A stretch of 64,000 nt of DNA from an uncultured Collinsella sp. (GTDB taxonomy: Bacteria > Actinomycetota > Coriobacteriia > Coriobacteriales > Coriobacteriaceae). Positions 24,706 through 33,390 of the stretch are shown here, piece after piece. Location: positions 44,283-108,282 of the forward strand of contig CABQJJ010000003.1 of assembly GCA_902464485.1 (NCBI GenBank), written 5' to 3'. The translations under genes were made by a program, and so were the position numbers. Under the pieces are notes generated by a model. It searched no databases. It was not told the DNA's origin and saw only the letters and a program-made list of their open reading frames with translations. How positions within the stretch are numbered: the first letter of the stretch is position 1; the number at the start of each line of letters is the position of its first letter.

Positions 24706-25134
24706 TTAGGCCATCTTGTTAAGCATGTCGACACGGATCTGGTGACGACCGCCGGCGTACTTGGCACGCAGGAACTCGCGGGCAATCTTCTTGGCGACCT
24801 CGGTGCCCACAACGCCCGGGCCCATGGTGACCATGCGCGAACCGTTGTGCTCGCGGGTCATGTAGGCGGAACGCTCGTCGGAAATGTTAGCGACGACCAT
24901 ACCCTTGATCTTGACGGCGGCCATATAGGAGCCGACGCCGTACTTGTCGAATGCAAAGCCCTGGGAATCCTTGTGCTCCAGCAAGTCCTTGGCAACGGCG
25001 GTCGCGGAATCGACAAAGTCCGCGGCAGGGGTCTCGGAATAGTCGACGACCTCGTGACCGTCGGCGATGAGCATCTCCTTGATGGACTCCTTCATCGACA
25101 TACCGTCGGCATCGGAAGCGATTACAACCCTCAT
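24706..25134 (-). CDS. lacA: Galactose-6-phosphate isomerase subunit LacA
   Basis: 142 residues, ATG after AAGGAGG. It begins MRVVIASDADGMSMKESI and has GFAFDKYGVGSYMAAVKIKG and GSRMVTMGPGVVG. As in known LacA proteins, the active-site Cys of the LacB-type loop is missing (FDKYGVGS), so it depends on LacB. First gene of lacA-lacB-lacX-lacC. Palindromic TGTTC/GAACA sites lie upstream. Confidence 0.9.
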   Translation of the reverse strand: MRVVIASDADGMSMKESIKEMLIADGHEVVDYSETPAADFVDSATAVAKDLLEHKDSQGFAFDKYGVGSYMAAVKIKGMVVANISDERSAYMTREHNGSRMVTMGPGVVGTEVAKKIAREFLRAKYAGGRHQIRVDMLNKMA

Positions 25135-25228
25135 GACATCCTCCTTGAGAGATACGCAGGTGCGTAGTTTCTGTTTGGAAGTGTTGAATCGCGTTCAGGT
25201 CCGGGCATCTGAATATGCGGTTCTTCAC

Positions 25229-25302
25229 TGTTCATGTTTATTTGAACACATTCGAACATCGACTGCAACAATTATTTGTTTATCTCTGTTCTTTTTTGAA
25301 CA
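25229..25302. promoter_or_regulatory. Palindromic TGTTC...GAACA sites upstream of lacA
   Basis: TGTTC-N10-GAACA (25229-25248) and TGTTC-TTTTTT-GAACA (25287-25302) lie in an AT-rich promoter region. Similar GAACAA sequences occur upstream of the IIA gene (27080-27160) and of the DeoR gene at 37160, so DeoR (LacR-like) control is plausible. Confidence 0.5.
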
Positions 25303-25376
25303 AATACCGCTCGCGGATGATTGCTGACCGCTTGGGATTGGGAAAAGCCCAGCCTGCCACGTATTCAACAAACAAA

Positions 25377-25409
25377 AAGGGCGGCCGAGAACGCATCTCG
25401 GCCGCCCTT
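25377..25409 (-). terminator. Terminator after the membrane protein gene
   Basis: AAGGGCGGCCGAGA pairs perfectly with TCTCGGCCGCCCTT; the minus-strand reading ends in TTTTTGTTTG. Confidence 0.88.
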
Positions 25410-25443
25410 CGGCGGTATGCCCCGGTATATACAGCTGTTTTAG

Positions 25444-26457
25444 TTACTCGGACTGCCCACCCTTTTTGGTGTGCTTGGACGGAGCACTCAGAAAACGGCC
25501 CGTCAAATAGCTCGCTGGACCGGAAATATCGATTCCCAGCAACGTGTGCCCCAGCCACAAAAACGCTGCGAGCACCAGCAATGGGATAACGCACGAGGTC
25601 ACGATCATCACGATGACGCCTTCGATCAGATCGGTCACCTGCTGCACAATTTCATCGGTCATCTGCTTGGCACCACTGGTTACCGACGTGACCAGGCTCG
25701 AGGCGCCATCGGCAAGCTGCTCAAGCACATTCTTGGACTCTGTGGACTCGGTCTTTTTCTTGCTTGCATTGGAGCTGTCGCTATCTGCCGCACCCGCAGC
25801 GTCGGCCGCCTTTTGCTCGGCCGCCTCGATGCTCACTCGATACGTTTCGTCGACCTTTTGCGACACCCATACGCTTGCAGGCACCAAGGCCATTCCGATC
25901 ATGGCGACCACCAGCACGCGAGTCGCCACGCGGCGCAGGACGGCGCTCGTACTCCAGCGCCCATGAACGCCAAGTGAGATCGCGAAGAGCGCCAGCGCAA
26001 ACGGGATCAGGATGCCTAGGCCAACCGACCACAAAATGGTCAGCAGATATTTCTCGAGGTAGAGCACGGCAAGCACGATGCCCAAGTTACCCGAAAGCTG
26101 TGCGAGCTGCTCGGCAACCGGCGTTCCCGTATCACCCGGCAACGCAGTGATGCCCGCAGACAGCGCCACGCACGAGGTCGTGAGCGCCAGTACGTTACCT
26201 TTCTTTTGATCGATGACCTCGATGGTGGAGTCCCAAGTTTTGGTATCGGCGAAATGCGGACGAGCTACAAAGCCCGACAGCAGCGCCAGTACCACGAGCG
26301 CAACGATAAAGCCAATCTGCAGCTTTTTGTTTGCGCACACGACATCGGACAGGCTGGGCTGCAGCTCGGTTACCGTCGTGTGCTCGGTTATCTGGACAGG
26401 ACGCCCATGAGCCATCTCGTGCGCGTCTCTTTTTTGTATTGACCCGTTATCCGGCAT
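25444..26457 (-). CDS. Predicted membrane protein of unknown function
   Basis: 337 residues, ATG after a strong GAGGAGG. There are about five hydrophobic helices: one near 45-65, others near 90-110, 125-165 and 185-205, and a last one near 285-310. Between residues 205 and 280 is a polar, Ser/Ala/Lys-rich segment containing KKKTESTESKNVLEQL, then an amphipathic TSVTSGAKQMTDEIVQQVTDLIEG. No family is recognised. It sits between the lac operon and the IIA gene but has its own terminators, so a sugar-related role is not shown. Confidence 0.65.
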   Translation of the reverse strand: MPDNGSIQKRDAHEMAHGRPVQITEHTTVTELQPSLSDVVCANKKLQIGFIVALVVLALLSGFVARPHFADTKTWDSTIEVIDQKKGNVLALTTSCVALSAGITALPGDTGTPVAEQLAQLSGNLGIVLAVLYLEKYLLTILWSVGLGILIPFALALFAISLGVHGRWSTSAVLRRVATRVLVVAMIGMALVPASVWVSQKVDETYRVSIEAAEQKAADAAGAADSDSSNASKKKTESTESKNVLEQLADGASSLVTSVTSGAKQMTDEIVQQVTDLIEGVIVMIVTSCVIPLLVLAAFLWLGHTLLGIDISGPASYLTGRFLSAPSKHTKKGGQSE

Positions 26458-26584
26458 TTGGATACCTCCTCAGTCCGGCGTTTAATGCGAAAGGAAGTAT
26501 ACCCACCGAGCAAAAATCGAACGGGAGAACGCGCGACGGGCTGTCGACCCCCATTTCGCCGCAACCTAGATAGGTGGGATACAG

Positions 26585-26617
26585 AAAAACCCTGCCGCGG
26601 ATAGCGGCAGGGTTTTT
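26585..26617 (-). terminator. Terminator after the PTS IIA gene
   Basis: AAAAACCCTGCCGC pairs perfectly with GCGGCAGGGTTTTT. It works in either direction and lies 28 bp past the IIA stop. Confidence 0.88.
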
Positions 26618-26644
26618 GGAAGGGGACGAGGTTGTGAGGGTTCG

Positions 26645-26983
26645 TTAGGCGAGCTTAGCCTCGAGTGCGGCGATGCGCTTGTAGGCATCGATGGTAAAGC
26701 GGGTCTGCTTCTCCAGGATCATAGTGGTCATGAGAGTGTCCTGAGCGTGAGCCATGATGAAGGTCATCTCCATCTCGCCGCCGCCGGCCTCCTGCGAAAG
26801 CAGCTTGGTCTGCGTGTCGTGGGCGCCGATAAGTGCATCGCTGGCATCCTTGTGCAGCTGTTCGGCCTTCTCAAAATCACCCTCGCGAGCAGCATCGAGT
26901 GCTGCAAGCAGATCGGTCTGGGCGTCACCTGCGTATGCGACAATCTCGAATCCAACCATCGAGATTTCTTCTTTGGTTGCCAT
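26645..26983 (-). CDS. PTS lactose/cellobiose-type EIIA protein
   Basis: 112 residues, ATG after GAAAGGA. It has the three-helix IIA(Lac) fold with MVGFEIVAYAGDAQTDLLAAL and the phospho-His in FIMAHAQDTLMTTM. It takes phosphate from HPr and passes it to the IIB domains. No IIB/IIC gene is in the same transcript, so it most likely serves both IICB fusion proteins at 28559 and 33391. Confidence 0.9.
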   Translation of the reverse strand: MATKEEISMVGFEIVAYAGDAQTDLLAALDAAREGDFEKAEQLHKDASDALIGAHDTQTKLLSQEAGGGEMEMTFIMAHAQDTLMTTMILEKQTRFTIDAYKRIAALEAKLA

Positions 26984-27105
26984 ATTGCGTTCCTTTCACA
27001 TATGAACCAATGGAGAGCATCGCGTCCGGGCATACGCGCTGCGCTTTGTATGACAGAAACAATAACATTCAAACAAAAAAGAACAATACAAACCGTTATT
27101 TCGAG

Positions 27106-27136
27106 CCGTGAACGGTCTATTTTCACCCGTGAACGG
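27106..27136. promoter_or_regulatory. Two CCGTGAACGG palindromes upstream of the IIA gene
   Basis: CCGTGAACGG occurs at 27106-27115 and 27127-27136. On the minus strand both read ACCGTTCACGG, and the same ACCGTTCAC core lies upstream of both IICB genes (28315, 33210). It is a candidate shared operator of the lactose PTS genes. Confidence 0.5.
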
Positions 27137-27197
27137 TTTTCAAACCATTTCGAACAATATCAAACATGATTAGCAGAAACCTAAACAGGACCGCACC

Positions 27198-28202
27198 CTA
27201 ACGCAAATCGCGCACCGTATCGCCCTCTACGAGCACACCGGGGATCAGCATGTGCTCCACGCCAGACGCACCTCCCTCGGCGCCGGCAATCTTGTCGACC
27301 GCCCACATGCCGACGCGCTTGTTGTCAAAGCGCACCGTAGTCAGGCGACGATCGGGCACGATATCGCCCAGGCTGTCATCAACACCCACCACGCTCACGT
27401 CCTCGGGCACGCGCTTTCCGCGCGACTCGAGCCCGCGAATGCAGCCGTAGGCCATGGCGTCGTTAGAAGCATAAATGGCCGTACAGGTCGGATCGTCCGC
27501 CAGAGCCTGACCGGCAGCATACCCGCTCTGCGCCGTCCAATCGCCACGGACGAGCCGCGGCGGCTCAATACCATGCGCGCGCAATGTCTCACGCCAGCCC
27601 TCCTCGCGTTGCATGCCCGAAAGCGAGCGCTCGGGGCACGAGATAAAGTGCACGGTCTTGTGCCCCTGCCCCAGCAAGTACTCGACAACCTGGCGCGAGC
27701 AATCGAACTGATCGTTATCAACCGTCGAGCACAGCGGGTGCTCCAGCATGGTAACGAGCACCGTCTGCATACCGGGCAGCGGCTCAAAGGTGCCAAAGTC
27801 CGCCGGCATGCGGTTCATGATCACGACCATGCCGTCCACTGGCAGTGCGCTCATGCGCGACGATGCGCTCTCGAGGGTATACGGATGCCCGTCTACTTTA
27901 GTGAGGGTAATGGCGTAGCCATGTTTGTCGGCCGCGGCGGCAAAGCCCTCCATACGGTCGAGGTTGCCGGTACCGGTAATGTTGAACATGGCGACACCGA
28001 CGGTCTTGAACTTGCCGCGACGCAGCGAACGGCCGGCAAAGTTTGGACGATACCCCAGCTCGCGCATGGCGGCACGCACGCGCTCCTTGGTCTCGGGGCG
28101 CACGCTGGGCGAATCGTGCACGGTGCGCGAGACCGTCTGCTCCGAGACGCCCGCGAGACGCGCTACGTCCTTAACGGAAACCGATTTTTTAACAGCGGCC
28201 AT
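27198..28202 (-). CDS. LacI-family regulator next to the first lactose PTS cassette
   Basis: 334 residues. The headpiece VSVKDVARLAGVSEQTVSRTVHD is at residues 8-30, followed by the sensor domain with VEYLLGQGHKTVHFIS and VPEDVSVVGVDDSLGD. It is divergent from the IICB gene at 28559, with paired operator-like sites between them. It is a close relative of the regulators at 14835 and 32105. The effector is probably a lactose- or galactose-derived sugar. Confidence 0.87.
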   Translation of the reverse strand: MAAVKKSVSVKDVARLAGVSEQTVSRTVHDSPSVRPETKERVRAAMRELGYRPNFAGRSLRRGKFKTVGVAMFNITGTGNLDRMEGFAAAADKHGYAITLTKVDGHPYTLESASSRMSALPVDGMVVIMNRMPADFGTFEPLPGMQTVLVTMLEHPLCSTVDNDQFDCSRQVVEYLLGQGHKTVHFISCPERSLSGMQREEGWRETLRAHGIEPPRLVRGDWTAQSGYAAGQALADDPTCTAIYASNDAMAYGCIRGLESRGKRVPEDVSVVGVDDSLGDIVPDRRLTTVRFDNKRVGMWAVDKIAGAEGGASGVEHMLIPGVLVEGDTVRDLR

Positions 28203-28314
28203 AGGTCGATCTTTCTATGTCAACGATGCCATTGATGGCATCCTACGCAGTTATTTTGAACACTTTCAAGTATATCTAACGCCTCCTCCGCCATACGCTC
28301 ACCACCCAAAACCT

Positions 28315-28325
28315 ACCGTTCACCG
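28315..28325. promoter_or_regulatory. ACCGTTCACCG element
   Basis: Shares ACCGTTCAC with 33210-33221 and with the two palindromes at 27106-27136. It lies in the divergent control region between the LacI and PTS genes. Confidence 0.4.
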
Positions 28326-28360
28326 ACAATCCCGCTTCCACGAACGGCTTTTGTCGCCCA

Positions 28361-28497
28361 AATGTTAACGTTGCCATTGTGCAAACACAGAGCCACCGGG
28401 CGGCTCAAACGTTTACGCATAAGGAATCGACGGTTCGCAGGCACAGGAACCACCGGTTCGCGTCTTTTTTGTGTCGCAAAATGGCAACGTCAACATT
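28361..28497. promoter_or_regulatory. Inverted pair of LacI-type operators
   Basis: AATGTTAACGTTGCCATT (28361-28378) and AATGGCAACGTCAACATT (28480-28497) are the same 18-bp site in opposite orientation with one change. They are spaced 119 bp apart, upstream of the IICB gene. A pair like this is well suited to looping repression by the LacI protein encoded beside it. The rest of 28203-28558 holds no gene. Confidence 0.6.
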
Positions 28498-28558
28498 TTG
28501 GCAACCGAACGCCAAAAGCTACCATCGTTGCCAACCCACCGACTCTTAGGAGCTTTGC

Positions 28559-30334
28559 ATGGAGCAACTCATCGCCATCATCGAAAAGGGCCAGCCCTTT
28601 TTCAACGCGATCGCCCGCAACAAGTACCTCAAGGCGATCCGCGACGGTTTTATCTCCGTCATCCCCATCATCATCTTCTCGTCCATTTTCTGCCTGGTAG
28701 CCTCGGTCCCCAACATCTGGGGTTTCTACTGGCCCGATGACATCAACAACGCCCTGTGGAAGTGCTACAACTACTCCATGGGTATCCTGGCCATCGCCTG
28801 CGCCGCCACCACTGCCAAGCACTTCGCCGACGCTCAGAACCGCGATCTGCCCAAGAACAACCAGATCAACTTCATCTCGTGCATGTGCGCGGCCATCATC
28901 GGCTTCCTGCTCCTTTCGAGCGACACCATCGCCACGGACGCCGCCAGCGGCTTCAACACCACCTACCTTGGTTCCAAGGGCCTGCTGACCGCCTTCATAG
29001 CTGCGTTTGTGACCGGCATCATCTACAAGTTCTTCATTAAGCGCAACATCACCGTCAAGATGCCCGAGCAGGTTCCGCCCAACATCTCGCAGACCTTTAA
29101 GGACATCATCCCCTTCTCCGTCTGCATCACCGTCTTTTGGGTCTTCGACATCGTCTTCCGCGCTGCCTTTGGCTTCTGTTTTGCCCAGGGCGTCATCCAG
29201 GTGTTCCAGCCCCTGTTCACCGCTGCCGACGGCTACATCGGCCTCGCTGTGATTTACGGCGCTATGAGCCTGTTTTGGTTCGTCGGCGTCCACGGCCCCT
29301 CGATCGTCGAGCCCGCCATCGCCGCCGCTCTCGTTGCCAACATGACCGACAACCTGGCTGCGTTCCAGGCCGGCCAGCACGCTTCCGCTGTCCTGACCCA
29401 GGGTGCCCAGTACTTCGTCGTCTGCATGGGCGGCACCGGCGCCACGCTCGTCCTGGTCTTTATGTTCTGCTTCCTGGCCAAGTCTCAGGAGATGCGCGCC
29501 GTCGGTAAGGCCGCCATCGTCCCGGTCTGCTTCGCTGTCAACGAGCCGCTGCTGTTCGCCGCGCCCATCGTGCTCAACCCCGTCTTCTTTGTCCCGTTTG
29601 TCTTTGCCCCGATCGCCAACATCTGGATCCTCAAGATCTTTATCGACTTCTTGGGCATGAACGGCTTTATGTACACCCTGCCTTGGACTGTCCCCGGCCC
29701 CATCGGCACCATCATGGGCTTGGGCTTCCAGCCGCTCGCCTTTGTGATGCTCGCCATCATCCTGGTCGTCGACTTTGCCCTGTACTACCCGTTCTTCCGT
29801 GCCTATGACGCCCAGAAGTGCGCCGAGGAAGCCGAGATCTCCCAGGAGGAGCTCGCCGCCAAGAACGCCGAGAAGGCCGCCAAGCTCAACGATGCCTTCC
29901 AGGGCAGGGCTGACGCCAAGAGCGTTGCCGCCGGCGCCGCTGCCGATGCCGTGAAGGCCGACGCCCCCGCCGCTTCCGCAGCACCCGCTGCCGAGGCAAC
30001 GACCGCCAGCGACCTCAACGGCAAGCGTGTGCTCGTGCTCTGCCAGGGTGGCGGCACCTCGGGCCTGCTCGCCAACGCGCTGGCCAAGGCTGCCAAGGAG
30101 CGCGGCATTAACCTCGAAACCGCCGCCGAGGCCTATGGCAACCACGTGGACATGCTCCCCGACTTTGACCTGGTCGTCCTGGCCCCGCAGGCTGCCAGCT
30201 ACCTGGCCGACCTGCAGAAGGACTGCGAGCGCGTGGGCAACAAGTGCGTCGCCTGCCGTGGCAAGCAGTACATCGAGCTCTCCCAGAACGGCGACAAGTC
30301 TCTCGCCTTCGTCTCCGAGCAGCTTTCGAAGTAA
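28559..30334 (+). CDS. lacE: PTS lactose-type EIICB fusion protein, copy 1
   Basis: 591 residues, ATG after TTAGGAG. Residues 1-430 form the lactose/cellobiose IIC membrane domain (FISVIPIIIFSSIF, LFWFVGVHGPSIVEP near 240, VNEPLLFAAPIVLNP near 330). An Ala-rich linker covers about 440-485. Residues 488-591 form the IIB domain with the phospho-Cys at about 495 in VLVLCQGGGTSGLL. It imports lactose or a related beta-galactoside with phosphorylation at the inner membrane. LacG follows 66 bp downstream. Confidence 0.9.
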   Translation: MEQLIAIIEKGQPFFNAIARNKYLKAIRDGFISVIPIIIFSSIFCLVASVPNIWGFYWPDDINNALWKCYNYSMGILAIACAATTAKHFADAQNRDLPKNNQINFISCMCAAIIGFLLLSSDTIATDAASGFNTTYLGSKGLLTAFIAAFVTGIIYKFFIKRNITVKMPEQVPPNISQTFKDIIPFSVCITVFWVFDIVFRAAFGFCFAQGVIQVFQPLFTAADGYIGLAVIYGAMSLFWFVGVHGPSIVEPAIAAALVANMTDNLAAFQAGQHASAVLTQGAQYFVVCMGGTGATLVLVFMFCFLAKSQEMRAVGKAAIVPVCFAVNEPLLFAAPIVLNPVFFVPFVFAPIANIWILKIFIDFLGMNGFMYTLPWTVPGPIGTIMGLGFQPLAFVMLAIILVVDFALYYPFFRAYDAQKCAEEAEISQEELAAKNAEKAAKLNDAFQGRADAKSVAAGAAADAVKADAPAASAAPAAEATTASDLNGKRVLVLCQGGGTSGLLANALAKAAKERGINLETAAEAYGNHVDMLPDFDLVVLAPQAASYLADLQKDCERVGNKCVACRGKQYIELSQNGDKSLAFVSEQLSK

Positions 30335-30343
30335 GTAACGCTC

Positions 30344-30377
30344 AGGGCCAGCCGACCATCCAAGAGCGGCTGGCCCT
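30344..30377 (+). terminator. Intercistronic hairpin between IICB and lacG
   Basis: AGGGCCAGCCG pairs with CGGCTGGCCCT, followed by TCGATTTAG. It is a weak terminator or an mRNA-stabilising structure inside the operon. Confidence 0.6.
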
Positions 30378-30400
30378 TCGATTTAGACGATTGGATCATC

Positions 30401-31840
30401 ATGTCCGTTAACCCTGCTGGCGTCACCAACCCGCCTGCGCAGTTTCCCGAGAACTTTGTCTTTGGCGGCGCCACTGCTGCCTACCAGGTAGAGGGCGAGA
30501 CCCGCACTCACGGTAAGGGCAAGGTTGCCTGGGACGACTTCCTGGAGGCCCAGGGCCGTTTCTCCCCCGATCCCGCTTCGGACTTCTACAACCAGTACCC
30601 CGTCGACCTGGAGCTGTGCGAGGAGTTCGGCATCAATGGCATCCGCCTCTCCATCGCCTGGAGCCGCATCTTCCCCAACGGCACCGGCGAGATCAACCCC
30701 GAGGGCGTTCAGTTCTACCACGACCTCTTTGCCGAGTGCCACAAGCACCACGTTGAGCCGTTCGTCACGCTGCATCACTTTGACACGCCGCTGTCCCTCT
30801 TTGAAAAGGGCGACTTCCTCAACCGCAAGACCATCGACGCCTTTGTGGACTTTGCCACCTTCTGCTTTAAGGAGTACGCCGACCAGGTGACCTACTGGTT
30901 CACCTTTAACGAGATCTGGGCCGACGCCTCCAACACTTACATCGAGGGCACCTTCCCCGGTGGTGTCAAGGCGCATCTGGCCGAGGCTTTCCAGTGCGAG
31001 CACAACATGATGCTTGCCCACGCCAAGGCCGTGCTGGCCTTCCACAATGGCGGTTTTAAGGGCAAAATCGGCGTCATCCAGTCGTTGGAGTTTAAGTACC
31101 CGCTCAACGAGAACGACCCCGCCGACATCAAAGCCGCCAACAATGAGCACGTGTTGCAAAACCAGTTTTTGCTCGACGCCACCTTCCGCGGCGACTACGC
31201 GCCCGACACCCTCGAGTGCGCCAACCGCCTGGCTGCCGTCTCGGGCGGCACCATCGAGATCCTAGACGAGGACCTTGAGATTATGCGCGAAGCCGCGCTC
31301 TACAACGACTACCTGGGCGTTAACAACTACCAGTGCCGCTTCCTCAAGGCTTACGACGGCGAGAACGACCTGCACCACAACGGTACGGGCGAGAAGGGCA
31401 CCGGCCGTTGGCGCGTCAAGGGTATTGGCGAGCATGTGAACAAGCCTGGCATCCCCACCACCGACTGGGACTGGATCATCTATCCCGAGGGCCTGTTCGA
31501 CCTGCTCGTCTACATTAAGCAGCGCTACCCCAACTACAAGCAGATCTTCATTACCGAAAACGGCATGGGCTACAAGGACCCCTACAAGGACGGTTTTGTG
31601 GACGACCAGCCGCGCATCGACTACATCGAGCAGCACCTGCGTTGGCTGCTCAAGGCCATGGAGGTGGGCGTCAACGTGGGCGGCTACTTCCTGTGGAGCC
31701 TGCAGGACCAGTTCTCCTGGACCAACGGATACAACAAGCGCTATGGCTTCTTCTACGTTGACTTTGAAACCCAGAAGCGCACGCCCAAGGCAAGCGCCTA
31801 CTGGTATAAGCACGTGGCGCAGACCCGTCGTCTGGACTAG
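30401..31840 (+). CDS. lacG: 6-phospho-beta-galactosidase (GH1), copy 1
   Basis: 479 residues. GH1 TIM barrel: FVFGGATAAYQVEG at 19-32, the acid/base Glu in WFTFNEIW near 168, the nucleophile Glu in IFITENGMGY near 388 and FLWSLQDQFSWTNGY near 430. Context with a lactose IICB and lacABC supports hydrolysis of lactose-6-phosphate to glucose and galactose-6-phosphate. The ribosome site before the ATG is weak (GGATCATC). Confidence 0.9.
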   Translation: MSVNPAGVTNPPAQFPENFVFGGATAAYQVEGETRTHGKGKVAWDDFLEAQGRFSPDPASDFYNQYPVDLELCEEFGINGIRLSIAWSRIFPNGTGEINPEGVQFYHDLFAECHKHHVEPFVTLHHFDTPLSLFEKGDFLNRKTIDAFVDFATFCFKEYADQVTYWFTFNEIWADASNTYIEGTFPGGVKAHLAEAFQCEHNMMLAHAKAVLAFHNGGFKGKIGVIQSLEFKYPLNENDPADIKAANNEHVLQNQFLLDATFRGDYAPDTLECANRLAAVSGGTIEILDEDLEIMREAALYNDYLGVNNYQCRFLKAYDGENDLHHNGTGEKGTGRWRVKGIGEHVNKPGIPTTDWDWIIYPEGLFDLLVYIKQRYPNYKQIFITENGMGYKDPYKDGFVDDQPRIDYIEQHLRWLLKAMEVGVNVGGYFLWSLQDQFSWTNGYNKRYGFFYVDFETQKRTPKASAYWYKHVAQTRRLD

Positions 31841-31885
31841 CGGCTGGCGGGGCTGCCCGCCCACACAACCTGTCCCCATTTCTCA

Positions 31886-31923
31886 GCCGGGGGCGGCACG
31901 TCACACAGCGCGCCGCCCCCGGC
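31886..31923 (+). terminator. Terminator of the first PTS-lacG cassette
   Basis: GCCGGGGGCGGC pairs perfectly with GCCGCCCCCGGC, followed by CTTTTTGG. Confidence 0.9.
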
Positions 31924-31952
31924 CTTTTTGGGCGGACCGTGCCGCACGTTTG

Positions 31953-32086
31953 TCTCAATCTGTAACATCTAGCCGAGTTTTTCGTTCCTAGCTGTTACAG
32001 ATCGAGATGAACGCACAGGCCAAGCCGAAAATCTAAATCTGTAACACGAAAACCGGTTTTGAACGTCTGGTTGTTACAGATTGAGA
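31953..32086. repeat. Palindromic repeat array A (two units)
   Basis: Two units 79 bp apart. Each has TGTAACA, exactly 25 nt, then TGTTACA, extended by TCTCAATC / GATTGAGA-type arms. TGTAACA sits at 31961 and 32040, TGTTACA at 31993 and 32072. The 25-nt cores differ but share a pattern around TTTT. Four more units lie at 36763-37059. The array follows the terminator of lacG copy 1 and holds no ORF. Confidence 0.85.
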
Positions 32087-32104
32087 TGAACGAGCCGAGC
32101 ACGT

Positions 32105-33115
32105 CTACGCCCGTAGGTCTTTCACGCTGGAACGCTCGACCAACACGCCCGAAACGAGCGTACGGCTTCTGGAGCTCGGGGCTTCCAGACCTGCGACGAC
32201 CTCGTTAAGCGCACGGATGCCCAGCTCGCGATGGCGAAACTTCACTGACGTCAGAATCGAGTTGGGGATCGTCTTGTAGAGCTCATCGTCGAAGCCGATC
32301 ACGGACACGTCGTCGGGCACACTGAGCCCTTTGTCACGTAGAGCCACCATCACGCCGTTTGCCATGCAGTCGTTAGCAGCGAGGACCGCCGTGCAATCGG
32401 GTTTATCGGCAAGCACAAAGCCCGCGGCATAACCACTATCCGCATTCCAATCGCCTTGCAGAGGCTCGGGCGGCTCAATGCCACGCGCCTCGAGTGCCGC
32501 ACGCCAACCTTTCATACGGCACTGGCTCGACAGCGACTCTTTCTTACCAGAGATGAAGTACACGTTCTTGTGCCCGCGATTCAAGAAGTACTCGCACGCC
32601 ATGCGCGCGCCACCCTCTTGGTCGTCACTGACAGTGGAGCAGGTAGGATGTTCCATTGGTGTGATAATCACCGTCTTGAGGTCCTTCGGTGCCTCAAACG
32701 TATCGAAATCATCGACCATCTGGCGCAGGTTGAAAATCATGCCGTCGACGGGAAGTTGCGACATCCTACGCGCCGCTTCGGCAAGGGTCATCTTCTCCCC
32801 CGCCCGCTTTTTGATCATCGTGAGCGCAAAGCCTCGCTCTTCGGCGGCATCGGCAATACCGTCAATCATGTCCACGGCACCGCCCGACAAGTGAAACAGC
32901 ACCACGCCGATGCACCCGTAACGGCCCAACTTGAGCGAACGCGCGGCGAAGTTGGTTCGAAACCCGAGCGCCTCCATTGCCGAATGGACCTTATCGCGTG
33001 TCGACTCTCGCACGCTATCGGGCTCGTTGATCACGCGCGACACCGTCTTGAGAGAAACGCCCGCGGCAATCGCCACATCGTTCATCGAGACGTTTTTCTT
33101 GTCCATCGTTGCCAC
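32105..33115 (-). CDS. LacI-family regulator next to the second lactose PTS cassette
   Basis: About 336 residues from a GTG at 33115 that follows TGGAG; an ATG at 33106 is the alternative. The headpiece is VSMNDVAIAAGVSLKTVSRVINE. The sensor domain has MACEYFLNRGHKNVYFISGKKES and VPDDVSVIGFDDELYK. It is divergent from the IICB gene at 33391, with a perfect palindromic site between. It resembles the regulator at 27198 in sequence and position, fitting duplication of the cassette. Confidence 0.87.
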   Translation of the reverse strand: MATMDKKNVSMNDVAIAAGVSLKTVSRVINEPDSVRESTRDKVHSAMEALGFRTNFAARSLKLGRYGCIGVVLFHLSGGAVDMIDGIADAAEERGFALTMIKKRAGEKMTLAEAARRMSQLPVDGMIFNLRQMVDDFDTFEAPKDLKTVIITPMEHPTCSTVSDDQEGGARMACEYFLNRGHKNVYFISGKKESLSSQCRMKGWRAALEARGIEPPEPLQGDWNADSGYAAGFVLADKPDCTAVLAANDCMANGVMVALRDKGLSVPDDVSVIGFDDELYKTIPNSILTSVKFRHRELGIRALNEVVAGLEAPSSRSRTLVSGVLVERSSVKDLRA

Positions 33116-33209
33116 TGCTTCTCCACTCGGTTCTCTATCACTTGTGTTTTGCGTTCTAGCATACACCACCTGCCCAACTGATAAATCAGCCGTTTATCGG
33201 ACAATATCG

Positions 33210-33221
33210 ACCGTTCACCTG
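33210..33221. promoter_or_regulatory. ACCGTTCACCTG element
   Basis: Fourth occurrence of the ACCGTTCAC core in the lactose PTS promoters. Confidence 0.4.
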
Positions 33222-33265
33222 TAAATCCTTGTTGCTCTTCCAAAAATGTCTTACGTTGTCATTAA

Positions 33266-33289
33266 CGAAATGACAACGTTGTCATTTCG
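33266..33289. promoter_or_regulatory. Perfect 24-bp palindromic operator
   Basis: Every base pairs about the centre; the core is TGACAACGTTGTCA with CGAAA/TTTCG flanks. A half site ACGTTGTCATT lies just before it (33253-33263). The central ACGT and length fit a LacI-family operator, most simply for the regulator at 32105. Confidence 0.65.
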
Positions 33290-33390
33290 CAATGCCTTCC
33301 TTAAGCAGGAAGGTTTCCGGGCAGTCCTGACCATCCATCGACGACCAGTTCCATCCACATGCATCGCGCATCAAGCAGCAAAGGAGCTCT

